Shown here in pieces: positions 40,199 through 50,541 of a stretch of DNA of 64,000 bases. Position 1 is the first letter of the stretch. Each line of letters starts with the position of its first letter. Position numbers and translations under genes: made by a program. Under the pieces are notes generated by a model. That model saw only the letters and a list, made by a program, of their open reading frames with translations, was not told the DNA's origin and made no database searches. The DNA is from Psychrobacter immobilis (GTDB taxonomy: Bacteria > Pseudomonadota > Gammaproteobacteria > Pseudomonadales > Moraxellaceae): NCBI RefSeq assembly GCF_904846225.1, contig NZ_CAJGZJ010000012.1, forward strand, positions 1-64,000, written 5' to 3'.

Positions 40199-42030
40199 TA
40201 AGTACGCTCCCCTTTCGTTAACCACATATCACGCATCGTTTGCCCAGCGATTTGCATCGGGTATACATGCTCATTACGATCGACATAAACGTCAATAAAT
40301 ACTAACTTATCTTTCATTGCCATGGCTTCTGCTAATTGGGCTTCCATGGTCGCAGGATCAGTAATCTTGATACCAACGTGACCATAACTTTCAGCCAATT
40401 TTACAAAGTCTGGTAATGAATTCATATATGACTGCGCATGACGACCCTCATACAGCATGTCTTGCCACTGTTTTACCATACCCAGCTGAGCATTATTAAG
40501 GTTCAAAATTTTGACTGGTAGATTGTACTGTAAGCACGTCGATAGCTCTTGGATATTCATCTGAATAGAGCCTTCGCCAGTGATACAAACCACATCGCGA
40601 TCTGGATTCGCAAGTTTGGCGGCCATAGCATACGGCAAGCCCACACCCATCGTACCAAGACCACCCGAGTTGAGCCATTGACCTGGTTCTAAATAAGTAT
40701 AGTAGAGGGCAGCAAACATCTGATGCTGACCGACGTCACTAGTGATAATAGCGTTGCTGTTGGTCACTTTGTCTAATGCTTGTACGACGCTTTGTGGCTT
40801 GATGCCATTTTCGGTACTGGTGTCATAACGCAGACCATGACGCTTACGCCATTCATTAATTTGAGACCACCAATCCAGTAAGGCATGCTGCTCCAATTCT
40901 TTATCATCACCGATAATCTCTAACATATCAGTCAGAACTGATTTTACGTCACCAACGATAGGAATGTGGGCAAGAATAGTTTTGGAGATAGAAGCTGGAT
41001 CGATATCGATATGAATGATAGTCGCATTCGGGCAGAATTTTTTGACATTATTGGTTACACGGTCATCAAAACGCGCACCGATAGCTAAAATAACATCCGA
41101 ATGATGCATACTCATGTTGGCTTCATAAGTACCGTGCATACCGAGCATACCCAAGAACTGGCTGTCAGAACCAGGAAAAGTTCCCAAACCCATTAACGTG
41201 TTGGTCACTGGCAAGTTCAGACGATGCGCAAGCTCCGTTAGCTCTTTGTGAGCCTTGCTCCAAATCACGCCACCGCCTGCATAAATAACAGGGCGCTGGG
41301 CTGCTAATAAAGTCTCAACAGCTTTTTTGATTTGACCGCCATGCCCTTTCATTGAAGGCTGATAAGAGCGTATAAATACCTCTTTTGGATATTCATAGGC
41401 GAATTTTTCGCTAGGTGCGGTCATATCTTTTGGCACATCGATTACGACAGGCCCAGGACGTCCAGACTGAGCGATATGAAAGGCTTTTTTGACAATACCT
41501 GGGATTTCGCTAGGATGGCGCACTTGAAAGCTATGTTTAACAATAGGACGCGACACACCGATCATATCGGTTTCTTGAAAAGCATCTTCACCGATTAGGC
41601 TGCTTGGCACCTGACCCGATATCACCACCATCGGCACTGAATCCATAAAAGCCGTTGCAATAGCAGTGACTGTATTGGTTGCACCAGGACCTGAGGTCGC
41701 CAACACGACACCAGTGCTTCCAGTCACTCGCGAATAGGCATCTGCCATGTGGCCCGCTGCTTGCTCATGACGCACTAAAATATGTTCGATGTTATCTTGT
41801 TGAAACAAGGCATCATAAATATGAAGAACGGCACCGCCTGGGTAACCAAAGATATATTTGACGCCCTCATCAGTCAGCGATTGCACCAACATCTCAGCGC
41901 CAGACAGCATTACTGGCTGCTGGCTATTTTCAGCAAGGCGTTGTTGCTTCTCTTTAAAATTTTTGGCAGCATTACCCGTTTGGGTATGTCCAGTCATATT
42001 TGGACTTTGCGTGGTTTGCGTCACTGTCAT
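40198..42030 (-). CDS. ilvI: Acetolactate synthase large subunit
   Basis: ThDP-dependent synthase joining pyruvate with pyruvate or 2-ketobutyrate. Catalytic Glu in [17 protein letters not shown], the FAD/central domain and the ThDP motif [12 protein letters not shown] followed by [12 protein letters not shown] are present. I start at the ATG at 42030 (610 residues); a TTG at 42048 would add six residues. The first about 40 residues are polar and not conserved. First gene of the ilvIHC cluster. Confidence 0.96.
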   Translation of the reverse strand: MTVTQTTQSPNMTGHTQTGNAAKNFKEKQQRLAENSQQPVMLSGAEMLVQSLTDEGVKYIFGYPGGAVLHIYDALFQQDNIEHILVRHEQAAGHMADAYSRVTGSTGVVLATSGPGATNTVTAIATAFMDSVPMVVISGQVPSSLIGEDAFQETDMIGVSRPIVKHSFQVRHPSEIPGIVKKAFHIAQSGRPGPVVIDVPKDMTAPSEKFAYEYPKEVFIRSYQPSMKGHGGQIKKAVETLLAAQRPVIYAGGGVIWSKAHKELTELAHRLNLPVTNTLMGLGTFPGSDSQFLGMLGMHGTYEANMSMHHSDVILAIGARFDDRVTNNVKKFCPNATIIHIDIDPASISKTILAHIPIVGDVKSVLTDMLEIIGDDKELEQHALLDWWSQINEWRKRHGLRYDTSTENGIKPQSVVQALDKVTNSNAIITSDVGQHQMFAALYYTYLEPGQWLNSGGLGTMGVGLPYAMAAKLANPDRDVVCITGEGSIQMNIQELSTCLQYNLPVKILNLNNAQLGMVKQWQDMLYEGRHAQSYMNSLPDFVKLAESYGHVGIKITDPATMEAQLAEAMAMKDKLVFIDVYVDRNEHVYPMQIAGQTMRDMWLTKGERT

Positions 42031-42887
42031 CACCTTTTTTTGTGGCAAAAAATTGCGTTATTTTATAAAACAAAACAACCATGTCTGCACAGTGTTGTCC
42101 ATCTCGTAAAAGTGAATGCTTATCGTGCCTGCTATATTTTAGTCATGCTATTTTGGTAGACAGCATGCCGCTTAAACACAGCGATATATTTAAGGTCAGC
42201 TTTGTGGCAGGAGGTTATCGATATACAGTGACAAAGTGCGAGTGCACTTATAAAAGAAGCTTATTATTTTATGATAATTAGTATCAGCTCGCATTCATAC
42301 AAATTGCTTCATGTATCTGCGTCGATAATAATAGATAGATTAACTTTCATAGCCAATATTACATTGGAAGATCGTTAAATATTATAACGGGTGCATTGAT
42401 TAAATCACCACGTAACTATCCGTAACTACCTATAGTACCAATTGATACAACCGCTAGAATCATACATAGCGAGTGTCAAATAATAAGTTTATCTTAGTCA
42501 TTGTAGACAGATAAGTCCGGAGACAATGTATAAAAGTATCAATAGAGCGCGTTATGGCTGCTATCTTTTTTATATCATTATCACAAAGAAAGTAAAACGG
42601 CGTCGGCTACTGATAAGTAACTCGTCGTTTTCGTTTTCAAGTGCCACGGCAATATCGTAAAAGCCGCTCACTGACCAATCAACTTCTATTATATTCGACG
42701 GTTTACAAGCTATTGTCAAGAAAATATTCTAAAGCCCATACCTAACTATTGGTTATTAAATAATATACATTCATAAGGATTATTTGCTAAAATCAATCGC
42801 TCGTACATTTTTAGTACTATTAAAACACTCAAATGTTATATTTAGCCATATACACATCTGTTTTTCCCTATTGAGAGGATTGCTACA
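42031..42887. other. 857-base spacer upstream of ilvI
   Basis: No large gene. On the minus strand a TTGACA is found near 42715-42720 and a TATAAT about 20 bases later, a loose promoter. I looked for an ilv attenuator: no leader peptide rich in Ile, Leu and Val codons followed by a terminator hairpin is evident. A short protein-like frame lies at 42570-42671. The DUF4124 promoter should be at the right end. Confidence 0.45.
42570..42671 (-). CDS. Possible 33-residue small protein
   Basis: GTG-initiated frame (VSGFYDIAVALENENDELLI then SSRRRF and a hydrophobic end TFFVIMI). It reads like protein, with acidic, basic and hydrophobic segments, and lies just inside a loose promoter. There is no good Shine-Dalgarno, so it may instead be a fragment of a decayed gene or chance. 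Confidence 0.25.
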   Translation of the reverse strand: MSGFYDIAVALENENDELLISSRRRFTFFVIMI

Positions 42888-43385
42888 ATGGCATATGCAT
42901 CTAAGATAAACAACGCTGCTATCTTGCTTATTAGCACTGCATGTATGCTAATGCTGTCAATCAATGCCAGTCATGCTGTTCAAGTTTATAAATCCATTGG
43001 TACGCATGGCGAAGTTAAATACAGCCAACATGCACCGCAAAATGGTAAAAACGTTGAACTCATTGAATTTCGTAGTGATGGCAGACAAAGTAATGCTGGG
43101 CAACTGGCAGGCAAAACAGAAGCCAATCAAAGCACCAATACTCAAACTGCAGAAGAGCAGCGAGTGGTACAGCTAGAAGCACGTATTAAAGAGCAAGACG
43201 CCCAAGCCAATGCTCAGCGCTGCCAATCATTGCGTAACAATTTAACCAATCTAAATGTTGGCGGACGCATCTATGAGATGGATGCTAGCGGCAAACGTCA
43301 GTATCTGGATGGCCGTGAAATTGAGCTTAAGCGTGAGCGCGTTCAGAAGGCGATTGACCAGTATTGTGGTAATGCTGCTACCTAG
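42888..43385 (+). CDS. DUF4124 domain protein, exported
   Basis: 165 residues. A signal peptide ends after SHA (about residue 29), followed by a DUF4124 domain: VQVYKSIGTHGEVKYSQHAPQ. A low-complexity linker and a coiled-coil-like helix (AEEQRVVQLEARIKEQDAQANAQRC) lead to a C-terminal segment LNVGGRIYEMDASGKRQYLDGREIELKRER. Envelope protein of unknown function. Shine-Dalgarno GAGAGGA precedes the ATG. Confidence 0.85.
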   Translation: MAYASKINNAAILLISTACMLMLSINASHAVQVYKSIGTHGEVKYSQHAPQNGKNVELIEFRSDGRQSNAGQLAGKTEANQSTNTQTAEEQRVVQLEARIKEQDAQANAQRCQSLRNNLTNLNVGGRIYEMDASGKRQYLDGREIELKRERVQKAIDQYCGNAAT

Positions 43386-43416
43386 CTTTTAGGCGTTAAT
43401 GCTCAATTACTAGTCA

Positions 43417-45225
43417 CTAGTCGTTAATGCCCAACTGCATGACATGACGAATGGCGGCTGGCATATCTTGAGCTTGTAGTCCTCGTTGACCAATCAATAG
43501 CGTTCTATGATCACTATTCGTTTGGTTAGCGAGCGTATCTCCTGCTAGAGCGTGTATGACAACCGCTTGATGCAAGCTGCGTGCCTCTGCGGATAAATCT
43601 TTTTGTGCTAATAGTCCAGCAATAACGCCAGAAAGTACATCCCCCATGCCAGCCGTTGCCATACCCGCATTACCAACACCGCACACATAAACGTGCTCTC
43701 GCTCTAAGCTTTGCTCTAGTATCAAAGAACCAGCTCCTTTTAGCACCCATTCACCACCATAAATCGCTGCACATTGTTTTATTGCAGCCAACCTATTGCT
43801 CTCCACCTCATTTATTTTTTTATTAAGCAATCTGGCGGCTTCACCACTGTGCGGTGTCAAGCGAACCTGATGATTAACGCTATATTCTCGTAACTGTGTC
43901 ACCAGTTCATGATTGCCCATTTTTAGTGATGCCAAATGATAAAGACCGTCAGCATCGATAACTATCGATTTTTCCTCTGCTATGGCTACTTGTATATAAG
44001 TTATAAACAAGGCTTTTGCTTTTTCATCTCGACCCAATCCCATACCAATCGCAATGACACTAGCCTCTTTGATTAAATTTTTGACTCCGTCAGTATCATG
44101 TAAATTGATCGTCATTGCATCAGGTAATGACGTTAGCAATGCCCCGTGAAAGGCGTCATGACAGGCGACTGTGATTTTCCCCGCTCCTGTGGCCATCGTA
44201 CTCGCCGCAGACAATATAGAGGCCCCTCCCATCCCTTGTGAGCCATCGACACGATTACCACCAATAACCATTACATGACCATAACTGCCTTTATAACTGT
44301 TTTGGCGGCGTGCATCCATACCATGTAAAGTCGTCAGCAGTGTGGCAACGGGGGTAAATACTTGAAGCGTATTTTTGGCAGGTTTTGTATCGTTGAAAGC
44401 TGGTTGTTTGATAGCCGTTTGATAAGGTATCAATGGTATATCGATTATCTCTCCGCTATAGTCAATGCCATCTTTGGTATGCAAACCAAACTTTCGAGCA
44501 ATCAGGCACAAAGTTACGTCAGCTTGTATCGCTACACCCTCAAAAACCTCACCAGTAGAAGCAACCAATCCACTTGGAGTATCGACGGCGATTGCTAACG
44601 CATTATTTTGCTGAGTAAAATGATTAAAAGCCTGAATTGCTTGCTTATAAACACCCTCTGGCGCACGATCAAGTCCAATACCAAACAAGGCATCGATATA
44701 GATATCCGCTGGCAAATTTATTTTGCTCGAATCATTCTGGCTGTCGCTATTATCCTCAAAACGCTGATAATCACAGTTGGCAGATAAAGCTATTTTTAGC
44801 GCCTTTACTGAGTCGGTTATTAAACCTGCCGCGTTAGAAACCTCGGTTGTGTCATTTATATCGAAATCGTCATTGTCAAAACCGACTGTTATCACTTGTA
44901 CTTGCCAGCCCGCTTGTTGTAGATAATGAGCAATTAGCCAGCCGTCACCACCATTATTGCCTTTGCCAACCCAGACGCTCACTCGACGCTGGCAGGTATG
45001 ATGACGATAAACATTAGTAGCTACTGACGAACCAGCATATAGATGTTTTTGCTCAAAAATCTGCTCGATATACTGTGTCATTTGCCAAGCTGCTTGTTTC
45101 ATTAAACCAAAACTATCATGGCCTTCTGAAAACCAAGCCTGTTCCATAGCACGGATTTGTTCGCTACTATAGAGCATTAAAGGTTTTTTACTTTTTGTAC
45201 ATAAAAAATTGGAATGAGTTTGCAT
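43417..45225 (-). CDS. nnr: Bifunctional NAD(P)H-hydrate epimerase / ADP-dependent dehydratase
   Basis: Repairs damaged NAD(P)H hydrates. N-terminal YjeF epimerase domain (VGKGNNGGDGWLIAHYLQQAG; DALFGIGLDRAPEGVYKQ) and C-terminal ribokinase-like dehydratase domain (MVIGGNRVDGSQGMGGA, LTPHSGEAARLL, GMGDVLSGVIAGLLAQ). 602 residues, longer than E. coli's 515, largely from inserts in the epimerase domain. The first ATG has GAGAG seven bases ahead. Divergent from queG, as in the E. coli yjeF-yjeS neighbourhood. Confidence 0.95.
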   Translation of the reverse strand: MQTHSNFLCTKSKKPLMLYSSEQIRAMEQAWFSEGHDSFGLMKQAAWQMTQYIEQIFEQKHLYAGSSVATNVYRHHTCQRRVSVWVGKGNNGGDGWLIAHYLQQAGWQVQVITVGFDNDDFDINDTTEVSNAAGLITDSVKALKIALSANCDYQRFEDNSDSQNDSSKINLPADIYIDALFGIGLDRAPEGVYKQAIQAFNHFTQQNNALAIAVDTPSGLVASTGEVFEGVAIQADVTLCLIARKFGLHTKDGIDYSGEIIDIPLIPYQTAIKQPAFNDTKPAKNTLQVFTPVATLLTTLHGMDARRQNSYKGSYGHVMVIGGNRVDGSQGMGGASILSAASTMATGAGKITVACHDAFHGALLTSLPDAMTINLHDTDGVKNLIKEASVIAIGMGLGRDEKAKALFITYIQVAIAEEKSIVIDADGLYHLASLKMGNHELVTQLREYSVNHQVRLTPHSGEAARLLNKKINEVESNRLAAIKQCAAIYGGEWVLKGAGSLILEQSLEREHVYVCGVGNAGMATAGMGDVLSGVIAGLLAQKDLSAEARSLHQAVVIHALAGDTLANQTNSDHRTLLIGQRGLQAQDMPAAIRHVMQLGIND

Positions 45226-45419
45226 GACTGACTCTCGACTATTTTTATTGATTTATTTTACATGACGGCAAAACGTGCTTATTTCTTACTGTCATTAGCT
45301 TAACAAAGCTGACTTTGACTTATGTATCAATATGAATGCAAGTTTATTCAATTTTATACTTGCGCTCTTCGCTCACTACCTTATCATGGCGGTATTCACA
45401 TCAACGTCTATTGTCACAC

Positions 45420-46658
45420 ATGAAACAATCATCTCAACCAAACTTGTTAACTTCTTCAAACCAGCAGACTTTATCCAAGAACCTGACTTCTATAGACGCT
45501 CATCCGTCCGAAAATAAGATTGCTATCAATAACACCCAAGCATTTTCAACGCCAGCAGACGTCAAGCAATGGATTAAAACCCAAGCTCAGGCGTTAGGGT
45601 TTGCTGACTGCGGTTTCTTATCGGTTCACCATCCTTTATTTGCTAAACAAATGGTGCAATTACAGAAATGGTTGGCAAAGGGTTATGAAGGCCAACTACA
45701 GTTCATGCACAACAACCATCATCTACGTGCTCATCCTGAGCAGCTGGTAGATGGAGCAAAGACCATCATCAGCGTACGTATGGACTATTTAACCCAAGCG
45801 CCGAAACCGCGTGCCGTCACTGATAACGACCTTCCTAATCAAGGTATCATTGCACGTTATGCAAGAGGGCGCGATTATCATAAGACCATGCGTGGCCGTT
45901 TGAAGCAATTGGCATTGACTATCGAAAATATGCTTCCTGAATGGCAACACCTAGACATCGGCTCAGAAGAAGAATTCGTTTTTAGACCTTTTAGCGACTC
46001 TGCGCCTATTTTTGAACGCCCTATTGCAGAAGCTGCTGGTCTTGGGTGGACAGGAAAACACACTTTACTAATAAACAAACAAGCCGGTTCATTCTTTGTA
46101 TTGGGAGAGCTATTTATTAGCCTAGAATTGCCTGATGATAGTCCCGTGAAAGAGCACTGTGGTAGTTGCAGTGCCTGTATCGACATTTGCCCTACTCAAG
46201 CGATTGTCGCGCCCTATCAACTCAATGCTTCCGCTTGCATCTCTTACCTTACTATCGAACACGATGGTGTCATTGACCTAAAGTACCGCCGCGCTATTGG
46301 CAATCGCATCTTTGGTTGTGACGACTGCCAACTGATCTGCCCATGGAACCGTTACGCCAATCTCACGCCTGTAGAAGATTTCTCACCACGGCACAACCTT
46401 GATAACAGCAACTTGTTAGAATTGTGGCAATGGCAAGAAGCTGATTTTATGAAAAAAACTGAAGGCAGCCCGATTAGACGCACAGGTTATGTGAATTTTT
46501 TACGCAATATTGCCATTGCACTTGGAAATGCCAATGGCAGCCAAGAGACGATTGCTCAATTACAAGCAAAATTGGGTATACATAATGAGATGCTAGATGA
46601 GCATATAGTTTGGGCATTAGCTGAGCAACGCGATAAATTACAGGCAGCCAAACCTTAG
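45420..46658 (+). CDS. queG: Epoxyqueuosine reductase
   Basis: Last step of queuosine synthesis in tRNA; a cobalamin and two-[4Fe-4S] protein. The Fe-S binding cysteines are in CGSCSACIDICPTQAI and CDDCQLICPWN, and the cobalamin-domain stretches DYLTQAPKPRAV, IARYARGRDYHKTMRGRL and AAGLGWTGKHTLLIN are clear. I start at the ATG at 45420 (412 residues); the open frame goes back to 45336 and neither start has a clear ribosome site. Confidence 0.94.
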   Translation: MKQSSQPNLLTSSNQQTLSKNLTSIDAHPSENKIAINNTQAFSTPADVKQWIKTQAQALGFADCGFLSVHHPLFAKQMVQLQKWLAKGYEGQLQFMHNNHHLRAHPEQLVDGAKTIISVRMDYLTQAPKPRAVTDNDLPNQGIIARYARGRDYHKTMRGRLKQLALTIENMLPEWQHLDIGSEEEFVFRPFSDSAPIFERPIAEAAGLGWTGKHTLLINKQAGSFFVLGELFISLELPDDSPVKEHCGSCSACIDICPTQAIVAPYQLNASACISYLTIEHDGVIDLKYRRAIGNRIFGCDDCQLICPWNRYANLTPVEDFSPRHNLDNSNLLELWQWQEADFMKKTEGSPIRRTGYVNFLRNIAIALGNANGSQETIAQLQAKLGIHNEMLDEHIVWALAEQRDKLQAAKP

Positions 46659-46677
46659 ATTTGCCTTTATATAGACC

Positions 46678-46711
46678 AAAAAAATGCCTCTTAATTAGAG
46701 GCATTTTTTAT
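46678..46711 (+). terminator. Bidirectional terminator between queG and the LysM gene
   Basis: Stem AAAATGCCTCT / AGAGGCATTTT with a 5-base loop and flanking A and T runs, between convergent genes. Confidence 0.88.
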
Positions 46712-46743
46712 TAGCTTGTATCTATAAAAATTCAAAAGCAATA

Positions 46744-47253
46744 TTATGGTTTAGGAATACGCAATACTTGACCTGGATAGATCTTATCTGGTTTAGAAAG
46801 CATTGGCTTATTGGCTTCGAATATTTTCATATAATCATCAGCTGAGCCATAAACTTCTTTAGCAATTTTAGATAAGTTATCGCCAGATTTTACCGTATAC
46901 ATGGTAGATTCAGGCGCATCTTCTTCAATATCAATATTGTCAATTACCTTAGCAACGTTTTGTACATTACCAATAGCAATAATTGCCTTTTCACGATCTG
47001 CTTGCGTCTTAGCTTTACCGCTAATCTCCGCAGTATCTGTTGATCCATTATATTTAATCTTTAGGTCACTAATATTAAGATTCTGCTGCTGAATACGACG
47101 AAGTAGAATATTCGCCACTGACTGAGCTGAAGGCTCGGTACTATTCACAGGTGTATTGGCATCTGCTTTCGTTTCTGTAGCAGCATCGTGTTTGGCATCA
47201 TCACGATTAAAAATTTTATCACCGATATCTTTTGCAAAACTGAACATACCCAT
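46744..47253 (-). CDS. BON-LysM protein, Kbp (YgaU)-like
   Basis: 169 residues closely resembling E. coli Kbp, a cytoplasmic K+-binding protein: MGMFSFAKDIGDKIF at the N-terminus, a BON domain (about residues 55-110: INISDLK-like, EKAIIAIGNVQNVAKVIDNI) and a C-terminal LysM domain (MYTVKSGDNLSKIAKEVYG through YPGQVLRIP). I use the ATG at 47253, which has AAGGAG seven bases upstream; the frame is open to 47367 but the extra residues are not conserved. Confidence 0.9.
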   Translation of the reverse strand: MGMFSFAKDIGDKIFNRDDAKHDAATETKADANTPVNSTEPSAQSVANILLRRIQQQNLNISDLKIKYNGSTDTAEISGKAKTQADREKAIIAIGNVQNVAKVIDNIDIEEDAPESTMYTVKSGDNLSKIAKEVYGSADDYMKIFEANKPMLSKPDKIYPGQVLRIPKP

Positions 47254-47454
47254 ATAATTACTCCTTGAAAACTCATTATTTATTATTTGTCGTTGTTTTT
47301 GATAGTGAGTATATTTAAACCTCACCATATTTTTCTGCTTACCACAATGAGTATAGACAAAGGGCAATAAGGTAGATAGTAATAGTATGTTTAGTAATGT
47401 TGATTTGGCGTAGCTTATGTTAACGTAGTTGTGAACTGAATCATTATAAATTGC

Positions 47455-47628
47455 TAGGGCGTGTCCTCATTTTAAAAAAGGTGATAAAAATGAGATAAAT
47501 TGTAGTCAAACGAGGAAAATAGCACAGATAATATCGGGATATTAACCAGCTATTTGACAATGTTTGGCAAAATTTAGCCGTTTTTAGTCCATTTAGATAG
47601 GATCGTTTGAATTGAAGACATGCCCTGA
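47455..47628. repeat. Family 3 element, complete 174-base form
   Basis: Starts TAGGGCGTGTCCTCA and ends TGAAGACATGCCCTGA (inverted). The interior (ATGAGATAAATTGTAG, AAAATAGC, GATATTAA, TTTGGCAAAATTTAG) matches 53571-53267 in inverted orientation. No reading frame. Located between the LysM gene and the acpP terminator. Confidence 0.82.
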
Positions 47629-47663
47629 GAGAAGTGTGAGTAATTAATAGGAATGATAGGTAT

Positions 47664-47695
47664 AAAAAAACCGCCTATCATTTAGATAGGCGGTG
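47664..47695 (-). terminator. Intrinsic terminator after acpP
   Basis: Stem ACCGCCTATC / GATAGGCGGT with a 5-base loop and TTTTTTT on the minus strand, about 30 bases beyond the acpP stop. Confidence 0.88.
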
Positions 47696-47723
47696 ATATA
47701 AAAACTGTTAAGCTAAGAGCTAA

Positions 47724-47960
47724 TTATAGCTGCGCTTGTACATAGTCAATTGCTTTCTGTACAGTCGTTAATTCTGCTGAATCTTCATCAGGAATAGTAA
47801 TGCCAAAATCGCTTTCAAATGACATAACTAGTTCAACTAGGTCTAGTGAATCAGCACCTAAGTCTTCCATAAATGAAGCATCGTTGTTGATGTCTTCAAC
47901 ATTCATACCTAATTGCTCAGCTACTGCTGCTTTGACTCTTAGCTCGGTATCATTACTCAT
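47724..47960 (-). CDS. acpP: Acyl carrier protein
   Basis: 78-residue acidic carrier of growing acyl chains in fatty acid synthesis. The phosphopantetheine attachment Ser is in [12 protein letters not shown] (about residue 37). It has its own promoter-like extended -10 box and a terminator, so it can be expressed apart from fabG, as in E. coli. Confidence 0.98.
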   Translation of the reverse strand: MSNDTELRVKAAVAEQLGMNVEDINNDASFMEDLGADSLDLVELVMSFESDFGITIPDEDSAELTTVQKAIDYVQAQL

Positions 47961-48151
47961 GTAGATTTCTCCTTTTTGATCTATTATTTTGATAAATTGC
48001 TATAGGCCTGTAATTAGATCCTATGCATTGTATATAAAATGGGGCTTTCAAATTAGCAGGTCGTCTAATTGCTTTATAACAAGTTATACGTTTTAACTAA
48101 TGTCTGATAAAGCCTTGCTATCATACAGGGCTTTGACATGAAAGTGTTCGT

Positions 48152-48160
48152 ATTATAGCA
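48152..48160 (-). promoter_or_regulatory. Extended -10 promoter of acpP
   Basis: Minus strand TGCTATAAT: a perfect -10 box with the TG extension. The upstream -35 (TGTAAA at 16 bases) is weak. It lies about 190 bases before the acpP start. Confidence 0.5.
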
Positions 48161-48227
48161 CCCTTTATTATAGTTTACACTCGTTCACACAGTTTTTTAT
48201 TATAACTATGTAACACTTGTTTCTTAC

Positions 48228-48956
48228 CTACATATACATGCCGCCGTTAACAGGAATAACCGCTCCGGTGATATAGCTCGCTTCATCACTGGCTAAGAAA
48301 TGGACTGCTGCTGCAATGTCTTCTGGCTGACCAAGACGACTGATTGGCACCGCATCTAACATTGAGTTTAGTAGACGCTCATCGAGCTCGTCAGTCATAT
48401 CAGTCTCAATCAAGCCTGGCGCGACACAGTTAATAGTAACTTGCCGTGAACCAATTTCACGCGCTAGAGTACGGCTGAACCCTTCTACCCCAGCTTTGGT
48501 CGCTGCATAGTTAGATTGACCCGCATTGCCCATCTGAGCGACAACAGAGGTGATATTGATGATGCGTCCACGGCGCGCTTTCATCATGCCACGGACCGCA
48601 CGTTTACTCATGCGATATACTGAGGTCAAATTGGTATCGATGACATTGCCCCAATCATCATCTTTCATACGCATTAATAGCCCGTCTTGGGTGATACCAG
48701 CATTGTTTACCAATACTTGTACCGCACCATAAACGCTTTCAATCTCTTCAAACAATTTCTCAATTTGAGCGCTATCTCGCACATCTAAGACTCTACCAAT
48801 ACCGCCACTATCATGGAGATAACCATCAATAAGCTCAGCGCCTTTTTCTGTAGTCGCTGTTCCAATGACAAAATGGCCTTCTTTAGCAAAACGTTTGGCG
48901 ACGGCTTTACCGATACCACGGCTAGCGCCAGTCACTAATGTAATCGTACGACTCAT
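48228..48956 (-). CDS. fabG: 3-oxoacyl-ACP reductase
   Basis: NADPH-dependent SDR enzyme for the first reduction in each elongation cycle. Cofactor loop GASRGIGKAVA, NNAGITQDGLLMRM and the Ser-Tyr-Lys catalytic set (ITSVVAQMGNAGQSNYAATKAG) are intact. 242 residues, standard. Start overlaps the fabD stop by 4 bases. Confidence 0.97.
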   Translation of the reverse strand: MSRTITLVTGASRGIGKAVAKRFAKEGHFVIGTATTEKGAELIDGYLHDSGGIGRVLDVRDSAQIEKLFEEIESVYGAVQVLVNNAGITQDGLLMRMKDDDWGNVIDTNLTSVYRMSKRAVRGMMKARRGRIINITSVVAQMGNAGQSNYAATKAGVEGFSRTLAREIGSRQVTINCVAPGLIETDMTDELDERLLNSMLDAVPISRLGQPEDIAAAVHFLASDEASYITGAVIPVNGGMYM

Positions 48957-49921
48957 GATAATATCTCCATTAATTTCTCAAGACGGGCAGGCTTATCAGT
49001 AGGATAGCTGATGATTGGTTGTGCTTGACGCTTGGCCAAATTACTCAACACATTACCACTGCCGCATTCGATTAGAATATTGATTTGTTTGTCAGCCAGC
49101 TCTTGCATTGTTTTCGACCATAGTACAGGTTGACTCAACTGCTCTGTTAATGCTTGCTTGATACCTATCGCATTACTCTCAATGCGCGCATGACGATTTT
49201 GGATAACAGGAATAGTCGCTTGGTCAAATTTGATTTCTGCTAAGATATCAGCCAATGCATTACTTGCTGGTTCCATAAGGGCACAATGTGATGGCACACT
49301 TACCTTCAAAGAAATCGCTTTTTTGCCAGTATTTTGCACTTTATCAATGACAGCATTAACGCCAGCCGCATTACCCGATATGACTACTTGTCCGGGGCTA
49401 TTAAAATTAGCCGTCCCAACAACCGCACTCTCAACGTGTTCAGTTGCTTGTTCACACAGGTTTTCGACCCGATTGTCCTCAAGCCCTAACACTGCTGCCA
49501 TGGCCGTATCGATGCCTACAACAGCTTCTTGCATTAACTGACCGCGTTTATGCACTAGCGTTACCGCATCAGCAAGTGATATCACATCAGCTGCACACAG
49601 CGCACTATATTCACCTAGAGAATGACCCGCTAGATAACAAGGCGCTGTCACTAGTTTCTGTTTTAAGATACGCCAAATCGCTATGCTGGCCGTCAGTAAG
49701 GCTGGCTGAGTATATTGAGTTTGATTGAGCTTTTCTTCATCTTGACAGATTGCCCATAAATCTTCACCAAGCGCATTACTCGCCTCGGCGAAAGTCTCGC
49801 GAATCTCTGGGTAAGTGTCAGCAAGCTCGTTAGTCATCCCGACTACTTGTGATCCTTGTCCAGGAAAAATTACCGCAATACGTGTAGGCTGTTTTTTTAC
49901 CACATCGGATGCAGAGGCCAT
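48953..49921 (-). CDS. fabD: Malonyl-CoA:ACP transacylase
   Basis: Loads malonyl groups onto ACP. Active-site Ser in GHSLGEYSAL (about residue 99) and catalytic His in SVPSHCALM; the N-terminal FPGQGSQVVGM is typical. I use the ATG at 49921 (322 residues), with AAGGA nine bases ahead; the frame extends two codons to a TTG. No plsX or fabH lies between rpmF and this gene. Confidence 0.96.
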   Translation of the reverse strand: MASASDVVKKQPTRIAVIFPGQGSQVVGMTNELADTYPEIRETFAEASNALGEDLWAICQDEEKLNQTQYTQPALLTASIAIWRILKQKLVTAPCYLAGHSLGEYSALCAADVISLADAVTLVHKRGQLMQEAVVGIDTAMAAVLGLEDNRVENLCEQATEHVESAVVGTANFNSPGQVVISGNAAGVNAVIDKVQNTGKKAISLKVSVPSHCALMEPASNALADILAEIKFDQATIPVIQNRHARIESNAIGIKQALTEQLSQPVLWSKTMQELADKQINILIECGSGNVLSNLAKRQAQPIISYPTDKPARLEKLMEILS

Positions 49922-50358
49922 AACCAATATTCCTTATTTAATTGGAAACTTCCCTAAAAATAATGGGGGTTATTATATTATTAGATACTATCTAAAGCCG
50001 TACTTTACTTATTTGTCTATAAAAATGAACCATCAGCAAACTATACACTGACGCACTCTATTATCATAGCGAAGGAAACTTAAACACACGCAGCAAAGAA
50101 CCTTACTTGAATCAAAATAATAGATTGCGTCCGTTAATTTTGATATCGGTTAAAGGCCATAAGTACAAAACCATTGAAATGCTCGCTATAAAAAACTTAT
50201 AGCAAAAAGCCAAGTTATCCAGCCACATAATATATGATAGCAAAATAACTTGGCTTTTTTTAACTCAAAGCATATTGTCTAATAACGGCTGCATATAAAG
50301 TAATAACAATCACCAGTAATGTCGTTACCTTGATATTGGCTATTAGACAGTCAATGAC
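49922..50358. other. Spacer between rpmF and fabD
   Basis: 437 bases with no gene. It holds the rpmF terminator and a small hairpin GCTATAA / TTATAGC at 50184-50202. plsX and fabH, which usually sit here in Gammaproteobacteria, are absent. Confidence 0.6.
50204..50260 (-). terminator. Intrinsic terminator after rpmF
   Basis: Long stem AAAAAGCCAAGTTAT / ATAACTTGGCTTTTT with a 26-base loop, about 100 bases beyond the rpmF stop; T-run on the minus strand. Confidence 0.75.
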
Positions 50359-50541
50359 TTAAGCTTCTTGACTAACCTTAAACAACTGACGGCCACGGTA
50401 AAAACCATCTTTAGTCATATGATGACGACGATGTTTTTCACCAGTGGTAGCATCTACGCTCAGCTCAGCAATTTCCATACGATGGTGTGAACGGCGCATG
50501 TCACGACGAGAACGACTTTTACGACTTTTTTGAACAGCCAT
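50359..50541 (-). CDS. rpmF: 50S ribosomal protein L32
   Basis: 60-residue basic protein beginning [19 protein letters not shown], typical of L32. It lacks Cys, so it is a zinc-free form. It follows yceD by about 320 bases. Confidence 0.97.
   Translation of the reverse strand: MAVQKSRKSRSRRDMRRSHHRMEIAELSVDATTGEKHRRHHMTKDGFYRGRQLFKVSQEA

Noticed and set aside
41782..42159. 125-codon plus-strand frame over the start of ilvI
   Set aside because: Most of it is antisense to ilvI and it has no recognisable domain or ribosome site.
42031..42887. Possible ilv transcription attenuator
   Set aside because: No leader peptide with runs of Ile, Leu or Val codons and no terminator hairpin with a T-run before ilvI.
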